A model generated the notes under the pieces. The model made no database searches. It worked only from the letters and a program-made list of their open reading frames with translations, and was not told where the DNA came from. The position numbers and the translations under genes were made by a program. A DNA stretch of 46,432 nt from a virus. The DNA lies in IMG/VR virus record IMGVR_UViG_3300044638_008119, positions 1-46,432 of that record, one strand, 5' to 3'. Positions 40,220 through 46,432 of this stretch are shown here, in pieces (the first letter of the stretch is position 1; every line of letters starts with the position of its first letter).

Positions 40220-40300
40220 AAGATGGTAACGGAATCGAACCGTTATTGTAGGATAGTAAAAACTATATAGGTACTATCTTACAAGTTCCAAACACCACCT
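40220..40300 (-). ncRNA. tRNA-like RNA with G3-U70 pair and extended anticodon-position stem
   Basis: On the minus strand the 5' arm AGGTGGT (40300-40294) pairs with ACCATCT (40227-40221) as a 7-bp acceptor stem with G3-U70 wobble; one further A-U pair is possible. A canonical T arm AACGG-TTCGATT-CCGTT lies at 40228-40244. Between them is an 11-base unpaired D-loop-like segment (TTTGGAACTT) and an 11-bp hairpin with one mismatch (40282-40272 with 40258-40248) and a 13-base loop. No 5-bp/7-base anticodon arm fits, and no CCA is encoded. The pattern resembles the tRNA domain of tmRNA without the mRNA part. A degenerate tRNA is the alternative. Confidence 0.6.
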
Positions 40301-40303
40301 TGA

Positions 40304-40879
40304 CTATTTACTAACTCCATATTTATTCTTGAGACTTTCCATTGTTCTATTAATTTTCACTTCGCTTTTTTTGGTAAATTTATCACTATCAGATAGTTCA
40401 TAATGCAACTCTCTATGACATCTATTACAAAGCAGTTTACACTTTTTTATTTCTTGTAACAGTTTTTCAAAATTTGTATTAATTTCTCCTATCGCATACT
40501 CTTTGATCGCAGGATCTAAATGATGAAAATCTAATGCCGATTGACACTTATTGTATCCACATTTTTCACATCTGTTGCCCAGTTGTTCTATTAGAATTTT
40601 TTTCTTTGCTATTTTAATGATTTTGTTAGCGCATTTACTACAAGTTTTCATTGAGCTTTTTTTATCACAAATTTCACAGTTGGTTATACCTAATGCTTTT
40701 CTGTTTGTTTTATCGTGTGGTCTTAAGTTTTTAGTTAAGTACCCTAGTCGTTTTTTAGCCTCATGAATAGATGATTTAGAACATCCATATAATTCGGCTA
40801 ACTCATACGAGGTTTTACCTTCAAGTATATGCTGCTTGAATCTTTTCTTATCCTTGATAATTTCTTTAATAGTCATCAT
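40304..40879 (-). CDS. HNH homing-type endonuclease with N-terminal HTH
   Basis: A protein of about 191 residues. The N-terminus has a helix-turn-helix (SYELAELYGCSKSSIHEAKKR) for DNA binding. Two Cys pairs (CEICDKK, CSKCA) and the nuclease core CEKCGYNKCQSALDFHHLDP...CKLLCNRCHRELH follow, the HH being catalytic. The ATG at 40879 (or the next codon) is preferred because the upstream frame runs through a promoter-bearing hairpin. The gene ends three bases from the tRNA-like element, a classic site for phage homing nucleases. Confidence 0.8.
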   Translation of the reverse strand: MMTIKEIIKDKKRFKQHILEGKTSYELAELYGCSKSSIHEAKKRLGYLTKNLRPHDKTNRKALGITNCEICDKKSSMKTCSKCANKIIKIAKKKILIEQLGNRCEKCGYNKCQSALDFHHLDPAIKEYAIGEINTNFEKLLQEIKKCKLLCNRCHRELHYELSDSDKFTKKSEVKINRTMESLKNKYGVSK

Positions 40880-40882
40880 AAA

Positions 40883-40933
40883 CCCCCGGAGAATGAAAGT
40901 ATACCTTTTAATACACCTTTCAAACTCCGAGGG
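40883..40933 (-). promoter_or_regulatory. promoter motif inside a hairpin covering the HNH ribosome-binding region
   Basis: Two 17-base arms (40917-40933 and 40883-40899) form a long stem with 15 of 17 pairs, including one G-T wobble. The loop and edge (40904-40917) carry GGTGTATTAAAAGG on the minus strand. The 3' arm ends in CTCCGGGGG, just before the HNH ATG at 40879. Read-through RNA from rIIB would fold and hide the ribosome-binding region. RNA started in the loop would lack the 5' arm and leave it free. This mirrors the known arrangement of T4 I-TevI. Confidence 0.6.
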
Positions 40934-40946
40934 CATGATTTATTTT

Positions 40947-41816
40947 TTAGAAATTATCCTCATCCTCTTCATCGTCAAAATCGTCCTCATAATCATCTTC
41001 GTCAGAATCGTCAAATTGAGACCAATAATCTTCATCGGTCAAGTGATCATCATTATCTTCGTCATCATTATCATCATAGCTAAAATTTTCCGAATACAGA
41101 GGCTTAAGTAATTCTCCTGCATATTCAGCAACAACTTCATATCGACAAGTACGAAGTTTTTCATAATTGCAATCACTTGGGACACTGACTACATCTTTCG
41201 GGTTAATCTTGACGATCACAATTCGATCTCCATTCTCAAGACTACCATACCCAGCAACATAGTTTAAAGCCCCGGCATGAAGTCCATTTGAACAACCCCT
41301 ACCTCTATCGTCATCAACTTTAGATCGTGTCATTTCGCAAACCTTACCAACACTATTGTCGAAAACACCACGATACTTATCCTTAAAATCTGAACGAACA
41401 GCTTTATAGGCCAAAAAATATCCATCGGAAGTTACAGCCAAATTCTCATGTTCCAAGAAATCATACAGTTCCTTCTGACTCTGCATACTTGGATTTTCCA
41501 TGAGATTATTCAGGAAATTAACAAGGGGCTGAAACGGCAATCCCTTGCTCATAAACTCCAGAATACGCTTACTAATACTACCATGAACTTCCTCACCCTC
41601 GTAGAGAACCTGACCGTTCTTGATCTCCACAAGACCATCGCTAAAAGTAGCAACAGCCTTTTGAACATCAACAACTTCCAAGAGTTCCTCTGCCGTAGCA
41701 GTAGGAAGTCTTTCCAGAATCAACTTATAGTTGATATGATCCGGCAACACCTGATAACTCTGGTTGTTAAGAACCAGCGTCAAATTACCATCCACAAACA
41801 TAAACGGAACAGCCAT
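40947..41816 (-). CDS. rIIB: rIIB-like protein
   Basis: A 289-residue protein resembling T4 rIIB and its relatives. It begins MAVPFMFVDGNLTLVLNNQSYQVL and contains the characteristic YKAVRSDFKDKY and GCSNGLHAGALNYVAGY blocks. The C-terminal 45 residues are strongly acidic (Asp/Glu/Tyr). In T4 the rII pair protects against lambda-encoded exclusion and affects lysis inhibition. A TTGACA/TAAAAT-type promoter lies 47-75 bases upstream. It follows rIIA in the usual order. Confidence 0.85.
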   Translation of the reverse strand: MAVPFMFVDGNLTLVLNNQSYQVLPDHINYKLILERLPTATAEELLEVVDVQKAVATFSDGLVEIKNGQVLYEGEEVHGSISKRILEFMSKGLPFQPLVNFLNNLMENPSMQSQKELYDFLEHENLAVTSDGYFLAYKAVRSDFKDKYRGVFDNSVGKVCEMTRSKVDDDRGRGCSNGLHAGALNYVAGYGSLENGDRIVIVKINPKDVVSVPSDCNYEKLRTCRYEVVAEYAGELLKPLYSENFSYDDNDDEDNDDHLTDEDYWSQFDDSDEDDYEDDFDDEEDEDNF

Positions 41817-41862
41817 AATCCAAACTCCTAATACTTTTAGTTACGATACCTGTGATACTGTC

Positions 41863-41890
41863 ATTTTACACTAATCGGCAAGCTTGTCAA
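41863..41890 (-). promoter_or_regulatory. sigma-70-type promoter before rIIB
   Basis: On the minus strand TTGACA (41885-41890) and TAAAAT (41863-41868) are separated by 16 bases, about 47 bases before the rIIB ATG. The TTGACAAG..TTGCCGAT stretch is shared with the promoter before rIIA. It should be read by host RNA polymerase early in infection. Confidence 0.7.
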
Positions 41891-41911
41891 GGGGTCTTGA
41901 GAAATTCCTGA

Positions 41912-44596
41912 CTACTTGATCAAACTACTCAACTGAATCTTAAAAAGGTCAATATTCTCCTGACTCATCTGCTCAATCCAATCCTTGCTAGACTTTCCAT
42001 AATAGGAACTACGATCTTCAAGAATAGGATTCTGACTAGGCTTTAGGTCTGTCAGATTGCCGCTAACTTGATGAGTTCCCATCATATATTTCAGCATAGG
42101 ATTCTTGTCTACTTCAGCCTTAATCTTCTCCCTAATTTCAGAGATTTTCCATCTCTTAAGATCTTCAGTAGAAGTTCCACGAATAATCTTGAGATAACCC
42201 TCTGCCTTGTCTTGATTAGTCACAGAATACAAACGAGTGACAATCATGTTTGTCAAGGTGTTATAGGCCAAATTAGCATTACGAATCTCTTTACTATCAA
42301 CATCTTCAATCCCAGCCTCTTTCATAAGCTTAGAAATATGAGAAAGATATTCTGTTTGACTGAACTTAGTGATATTAAAAGGATGAATATGAACAGTATT
42401 AGCAAAGAACTCTGTTAGCATTGTTTTGTTCAAGCAATCAACAAGAGTCTTATTGCCAATAAACTTATCATAATCCAATCCAAAGATACTCAGAACATGA
42501 AACATAAACTGCTTATCGGTTGTTCCATACTGGCAATATCTATAGCCGCCAGTAGTCTTTTCTTCAGTTGCAAAATCTTTCTTGCAATATTCAACAAGCT
42601 TGTTGATAGAAGCAAGATTCTTAAAGTGCTTGTTAGCAACAACTTTAAGTTGACGCTTCAAGAAATCATTGAAGTTAACAAGATTATATCCGTCTTTCTC
42701 AAGCTTTTTAGCAAAAGCTGTTTTGATAGCATAAACCTTACTATCTCCAACCAAGTCCTTGACTATACTCTTGAGTTTATCATCACTAAGAGTAATAGCG
42801 ATGTCATTAATCTCAGGATAACCAGACTCAGGCTCAGTCTTATAACGAAGCATAGGAACATACACAATCTCATCCTGTTCCAGAAAATCCTCTAGTTGTT
42901 CTTCTGAAAGAATTCTGAGACAAGTAGCATCATTATAAGGATTAGTAATCTGCTTACTGTCCTTATCATAACCGTGGATAAAGAATACATCTTGATCACT
43001 AACACTACCATTAGAATTTCTATTGTAAGACTTTCTTGGGCCAGAACTTTGTGTCAGATGTTTATAGTCTGAAACCTTGAGCAGATTTCCAGCCCCAACA
43101 TCTTCGATCAGTTGATCAAAACCTTCTCCGCTTTTTGTATGATCCTTAGTGTCGATCATCAGATAAGCAAAGCAATCGTTTGCATTACAATATCTTGTAA
43201 GAATTTTCTTGGCACTTTCTTCACTAGCAACGTCGCAGACAAAGAAAGCCATCGTTCCCTTCTTTTTCTGATTATTCCAGTAATAGGAACCTTTACCAGT
43301 AAGAGTTTCATGATGGATTCTGTCTGTCAGAGCAACTTGGCGGCGAGAACGATAGCCAGCAGTCTTGTAATTAAAAACGTACAGACTCTTACCGGCAGGA
43401 ATTTTATATTCCAAGTCATTGCCAGAGTTGATAGGATGATCTTTACCCTTGGGATCAGTCCAAGTAGCACCAACACCCCAGCCGCCAGCCAATTCATTCA
43501 TAGCATAGTATGAAGTAATTGCTTCTACCTTGTTTTGGGCAGCTTGAATTTTCTTGGAGAATTCTTCCTTCATCTCCATGTAAATTTCTTGAGTCTTTTT
43601 ACGCAGTGTCTTGATAACATCTTTAGTATACTGCAAACCTTCACGGCTAACATCCATTTCCAGTTCACCGATACCAAAATCAAGCTCAAGATAAAGGCCG
43701 GAGTTCAGAATCTCTCCAACGAAACTCTTCCAAGAATCAATATCTGCTTTCTGGAAAGCCCTATTCCACTTCTGAATATGATCGGGCATCTCATCCTTCT
43801 CTTGACCAACAATCTGTGCGGTCTGAACAGGATAAGCGATATTGCCCATGATAGCTACGATACCACTATCAATTCGATGATAACCATTAGGGAAATAACT
43901 ATTATCATTATTAAGTCGGCATACCCTCCAACCTTCACCACTAATGATGATGTTGGTATTACTATACTTATGATCTTGCAGATTATTTCCGATACCACCT
44001 TCAAGGATGGGTTTCATGCGGAAATAGTGGAAGATTCTCTTAGCCTTGTCGGTAAACTCTTGGAAATCATGCTGCTTAACAGCGAAACTAATTTCAAGAC
44101 CATTAGGCTCAGACGTATCTGAAGTATTGAAAAGATTCAGAGTAGGCACTCCGCTCTCGTCAATCGCAGCAATATAGGTATACTTCTTACCGTTGTAATA
44201 TGATGCCGTGGTGAAACTCTTGGTATACGCGAAGGGACTCTTAGACCCTAGACCAAGACAACCAACAAAATCATTACTATCATTCTTGTTGGACGCACCA
44301 TAAGTTGTATACAAGTCCTCCATATCGGCCTGACTAAGACCAGTGCCATAATCTCTGACTACGAAGGTAGGATTGGCAGCGGTAGGCAAAGTCACCTTAA
44401 AGGGATTCTTATTCCCGGCAGAGATATGACTATCATAAGCATTAGTAGAAAGCTCACGAATCGCAGCCATAACCTTATCAGAGTAAAGAGAGTCTGAAAG
44501 GATTTTAAACATTTTGCTCGTCTGAGCAATATTGAACTGATTCCTGCTTGCAACTCCAACGCTGTGAGTCTCAATCGTCCTATCTGCCAACTTCAT
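41912..44596 (-). CDS. rIIA: rIIA-like GHKL-ATPase-domain protein
   Basis: An 894-residue protein with an N-terminal GHKL/Bergerat-type ATP site: AAIRELSTNAYDSH (44-57; Glu48, Asn52), VVRDYGTGLS (79-88) and VGCLGLGSKSPF (111-122). The remaining residues form the long rIIA region, close to T4 rIIA (about 725) but longer. T4 rIIA is membrane-associated and acts with rIIB in superinfection exclusion and lysis control. A consensus sigma-70 promoter lies just upstream. No break or frameshift is seen. Confidence 0.88.
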   Translation of the reverse strand: MKLADRTIETHSVGVASRNQFNIAQTSKMFKILSDSLYSDKVMAAIRELSTNAYDSHISAGNKNPFKVTLPTAANPTFVVRDYGTGLSQADMEDLYTTYGASNKNDSNDFVGCLGLGSKSPFAYTKSFTTASYYNGKKYTYIAAIDESGVPTLNLFNTSDTSEPNGLEISFAVKQHDFQEFTDKAKRIFHYFRMKPILEGGIGNNLQDHKYSNTNIIISGEGWRVCRLNNDNSYFPNGYHRIDSGIVAIMGNIAYPVQTAQIVGQEKDEMPDHIQKWNRAFQKADIDSWKSFVGEILNSGLYLELDFGIGELEMDVSREGLQYTKDVIKTLRKKTQEIYMEMKEEFSKKIQAAQNKVEAITSYYAMNELAGGWGVGATWTDPKGKDHPINSGNDLEYKIPAGKSLYVFNYKTAGYRSRRQVALTDRIHHETLTGKGSYYWNNQKKKGTMAFFVCDVASEESAKKILTRYCNANDCFAYLMIDTKDHTKSGEGFDQLIEDVGAGNLLKVSDYKHLTQSSGPRKSYNRNSNGSVSDQDVFFIHGYDKDSKQITNPYNDATCLRILSEEQLEDFLEQDEIVYVPMLRYKTEPESGYPEINDIAITLSDDKLKSIVKDLVGDSKVYAIKTAFAKKLEKDGYNLVNFNDFLKRQLKVVANKHFKNLASINKLVEYCKKDFATEEKTTGGYRYCQYGTTDKQFMFHVLSIFGLDYDKFIGNKTLVDCLNKTMLTEFFANTVHIHPFNITKFSQTEYLSHISKLMKEAGIEDVDSKEIRNANLAYNTLTNMIVTRLYSVTNQDKAEGYLKIIRGTSTEDLKRWKISEIREKIKAEVDKNPMLKYMMGTHQVSGNLTDLKPSQNPILEDRSSYYGKSSKDWIEQMSQENIDLFKIQLSSLIK

Positions 44597-44636
44597 CTGT
44601 ATTCTCCAAAAGTGTTATCGTTCCTGTGATGGCTCA

Positions 44637-44665
44637 AGTATACCATCGGCAAACCATCTTGTCAA
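44637..44665 (-). promoter_or_regulatory. consensus sigma-70 promoter before rIIA
   Basis: The minus strand carries TTGACA (44660-44665), a 17-base spacer and TATACT (44637-44642), about 40 bases before the ATG at 44596. Both boxes and the spacing are close to the bacterial consensus. A TTGACAAG...TTGCCGAT block is also found before rIIB. This should be a strong early promoter. Confidence 0.85.
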
Positions 44666-44913
44666 GCATCACTTTTCTTTTGTTGTCTGTCTGAGATTAT
44701 TTTAAAACCGATAGCTATGTCTATCAGACCCAAAACTTTTAAAAATGGCACTGGCAAAGTGAATGTCATCCCTCCGACAAGTATGCAAAGAAGTCCCATA
44801 ATCCATACAACAAACTTTGGCATCCAATCAAATAATGACAAAAGATAACTCATTGGCCCTATAATTAGCACAGATAAAAAAATAATTGTTACTAGTAGAG
44901 CTAAACTAGCCAT
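44662..44913 (-). CDS. small multi-helix membrane protein
   Basis: An 83-residue protein with three hydrophobic segments (about 2-24, 32-50 and 54-72; for example LLVTIIFLSVLIIGPMSYLL and FVVWIMGLLCILVGGM) and a basic/acidic tail (SDRQQKKSDA). It overlaps the stop/start of the acidic coiled-coil gene by one base. It may change the host membrane, perhaps in superinfection exclusion next to rII genes; no family is recognised. Its end overlaps the rIIA promoter -35 box by four bases. Confidence 0.55.
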   Translation of the reverse strand: MASLALLVTIIFLSVLIIGPMSYLLSLFDWMPKFVVWIMGLLCILVGGMTFTLPVPFLKVLGLIDIAIGFKIISDRQQKKSDA

Positions 44914-45212
44914 TAGTTATCTTCATTATCATAATCGCCTGGATCAAAATCCTCATCTTCATAAGGATTCCATTCTGTATTATATTCATCTTCTTCTTCT
45001 TCTTCGTCTATTTGTTCCTCCATTAATTCAATTGCGTCCATAACAACTTCAAATTCTTGAATTTTATTAAGAACAAGATCTACTTTTTTGTCTAGATTTT
45101 TGATAAGTTTCTTTAACTCGCTAATATCTTTTGAAAGATTGTCTTCTATTTGATGTATCTCTTTATTAGCTTTGATTATCTCTTTGTTAATATTCTCAAT
45201 ATCTCTTGACAT
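44913..45212 (-). CDS. coiled-coil protein with acidic tail
   Basis: A 99-residue protein. Residues 5-65 form a heptad-like coiled coil (IENINKEIIKANKEI...LKKLIKNLDKKVDLVLNKI). The C-terminal 35 residues are strongly acidic (Glu/Asp-rich, for example DEEEEEDEYNTEW). Such a tail can act as a DNA mimic or contact a partner. It abuts the membrane protein gene by one base. Function unknown. Confidence 0.55.
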   Translation of the reverse strand: MSRDIENINKEIIKANKEIHQIEDNLSKDISELKKLIKNLDKKVDLVLNKIQEFEVVMDAIELMEEQIDEEEEEDEYNTEWNPYEDEDFDPGDYDNEDN

Positions 45213-45225
45213 AAGTAGTTACCTA

Positions 45226-45552
45226 TTATAGACGTTTATATTCTTTAATATCTCCATTTTCAATAATCTTCTTATCTTCGTATGAGCTTGCTGCACGACG
45301 ATAAAATTCTTGCTTAATATTCTCTAATACACCAGTAATCATAGCAATCTTGGAGTATGAAATGTCTCCCATAATCCCACCTAATATTCGAGAAAAACAA
45401 TAGTTAATTTTACCTAAAAGCATCATTGTTTGATTGTCTGTCAAGTTTTGTTGTTGGCAAATTTCTCCCTCTAAGGAGCATTTAAATACAAAAATTAAAC
45501 TATCTATATGATTATCTAGTATTTTTCTATCTTGTTCTTTGATATATGGCAT
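45226..45552 (-). CDS. DUF6899-like phage protein
   Basis: A 108-residue protein beginning MPYIKEQDRKILDNHIDSL, matching the MPYI-x-x-E-D-R start of small phage proteins sometimes called DUF6899. The rest is helical, with a CFSRILGGIMGDISYSKIA hydrophobic helix that is amphipathic rather than membrane-spanning. The ATG at 45552 has AAGGAA in front; the upstream ATG at 45567 would place this site inside the frame. Function unknown. Confidence 0.65.
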   Translation of the reverse strand: MPYIKEQDRKILDNHIDSLIFVFKCSLEGEICQQQNLTDNQTMMLLGKINYCFSRILGGIMGDISYSKIAMITGVLENIKQEFYRRAASSYEDKKIIENGDIKEYKRL

Positions 45553-45553
45553 T

Positions 45554-46078
45554 TTAAATTCCTTCACACTTACATTGGTATTTTAAACAATATGAACATT
45601 TTGGGCCGGGATCAGAATTTCCAAAATAATTAGCATAACCATCCCAGGTTTCTTTACCCGTGTCGATGCAAACCAATTTAGCTTTACCGTCTCTTATAAT
45701 ATAACCAATATTTTTTGTGTGACAGTCCCAAAATTTTAACTTTGTTTTGTCATATATAGATTCTACTAATTCTTGTATTTTCCATAGCTTAGTTTTTTCG
45801 CTACTTTCTTTAGCCAGTTCAGTAACATATCCCCAACCACTTATTTTATGAGGAAAGAAAGGCTCGTACCTCATTTTGCACAATTCAGAACAGACCTTGG
45901 GAGCAAGATCATAACTACTTAATTTGGACTGAATTTGTCTGGCGTATGATGCTCTAGACTTAGAAATAAATTCTTTGAATCCTAAAGATGGTTCATTAGA
46001 GACTTTAAACAAAGTACAATAACCACCGTTTTCACTATAGTAGTCAGATAAATCAACTTTATATTTTGTACTTACCAT
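45554..46078 (-). CDS. small protein-kinase-like fold protein with zinc-binding tail
   Basis: A protein of about 174 residues from the ATG at 46078. YVTELAK looks like the hinge strand. FWDCHTKNIGYI (116-127) is the catalytic loop pattern D-x-H-x-x-N, and LVCIDTGKETW (135-145) parallels the metal-binding DxG. The N-terminal lysine loop is weak, so activity is uncertain. A Cys cluster (CSYCLKYQCKC) ends the protein. It may be an active APH-like small kinase or a pseudokinase. Close neighbours are other small early-type genes. Confidence 0.55.
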   Translation of the reverse strand: MVSTKYKVDLSDYYSENGGYCTLFKVSNEPSLGFKEFISKSRASYARQIQSKLSSYDLAPKVCSELCKMRYEPFFPHKISGWGYVTELAKESSEKTKLWKIQELVESIYDKTKLKFWDCHTKNIGYIIRDGKAKLVCIDTGKETWDGYANYFGNSDPGPKCSYCLKYQCKCEGI

Positions 46079-46079
46079 A

Positions 46080-46403
46080 TTAATAAGAGATAACTTGAGG
46101 AATTTCACCAGTTATATTATATAGAAAAGCTTTTGCCTTATCTATAGAATGAAACTCTCCAAGAAAAACAGTTCCCGGTAGACCATCACTATCAACTGGT
46201 ACTGATCCATATATTTGATAAAAGGGGTCATCATAAGCATCCTTTTCTTTTTCTAAAAATTCCGCAGATGTTCTGATTTCATCTATATAAGTACCTCCCT
46301 CATAATCACTATATTCTCTTACAGTAACCAGTAAAAAATATTCTATGGGAGATTTGGGATTATTATTCTTAATCCTACCATTACAAAGAGTATTACCCAT
46401 CAT
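46080..46403 (-). CDS. hypothetical protein at the right edge
   Basis: A 107-residue protein with mixed composition: a beta-type start (IEYFLLVTVREYSDYEGG), an acidic middle (EFLEKEKDAYDDPFY) and a GTVFLGEFHSIDKAKAFLY block that may be a small alpha/beta unit. An AGGA ribosome-binding site lies before the ATG. It stands at the right end of the window; no gene before it is visible. Function unknown. Confidence 0.5.
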   Translation of the reverse strand: MMGNTLCNGRIKNNNPKSPIEYFLLVTVREYSDYEGGTYIDEIRTSAEFLEKEKDAYDDPFYQIYGSVPVDSDGLPGTVFLGEFHSIDKAKAFLYNITGEIPQVISY

Positions 46404-46432
46404 TTTTCCTATAAAGAGGAATTACAGTATTT

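Noticed and set aside
42068-44122. Several plus-strand frames opposite rIIA
   Set aside because: They lie antisense to a complete, recognisable rIIA gene, lack ribosome-binding sites and show no domain pattern.

Overview
This window looks like part of the genome of a large tailed bacteriophage (Caudoviricetes, with T4-like/jumbo-phage character). It is AT-rich, uses the standard bacterial code, and is packed with overlapping or abutting genes. Phage hallmarks are an rIIA/rIIB pair, a small sigma factor, a ClpP-type protease beside head-core-like proteins, a holin-like protein, an endonuclease VII-like protein, and four HNH/endonuclease VII-type genes scattered among other genes. I see no ribosomal genes, insertion sequence, integrase or CRISPR array. 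The host cannot be named from the sequence. No gene-free stretch exceeds about 150 bases.

Layout. (1) Positions 1-97 hold the end of a plus-strand Cys-rich protein. (2) Positions 94-5822, minus strand, carry a papain-family protease, small membrane proteins including a holin candidate, an HNH endonuclease and several tail/fibre-like proteins. (3) Positions 5899-11176, minus, carry a DeoC-like protein, a ClpP-like protease, a sigma factor, head-core-like proteins and a ferritin-like protein. (4) Positions 11186-23249, minus, and 23398-29334, plus, form a split glycan cluster: about ten glycosyltransferases, UDP-galactopyranose mutase, a DegT-type sugar aminotransferase, two methyltransferases, an ATP-grasp ligase, a HAD phosphatase, an SGNH hydrolase and a macro-domain protein, together with a GMP reductase and a nucleoside deoxyribosyltransferase-like protein. 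The two halves diverge from 23250-23397. (5) Positions 29714-34947, minus, carry a subtilisin, a secreted trypsin-like protease and three adhesin-like proteins with Thr/Pro-rich linkers. (6) Positions 34951-40141, minus, carry an actin-like ATPase, RuvB, a probable RuvA-like partner and a primase-like protein. (7) Positions 40177-40300 hold a hairpin and a tRNA-like element. (8) Positions 40304-46403, minus, carry an HNH gene inside an unusual promoter/hairpin arrangement, rIIB, rIIA and small genes.

How it may work together (inference). The rII genes have sigma-70-type promoters and are probably early. Five minus-strand intergenic gaps carry the heptamer GGTGTAT 30-60 bases before a start codon; this may be the promoter read by the phage sigma factor. 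The glycan cluster has no visible flippase or polymerase, so it may decorate virion components or DNA in the cytoplasm. The Thr/Ser/Pro-rich linkers of the nearby adhesins are plausible acceptors. The most unusual items are the tRNA-like RNA with a G3-U70 pair, the Zn-ribbon protein with a RuvA-domain-III-like tail next to RuvB, and the promoter placed in the loop of a hairpin that covers an HNH ribosome-binding region.
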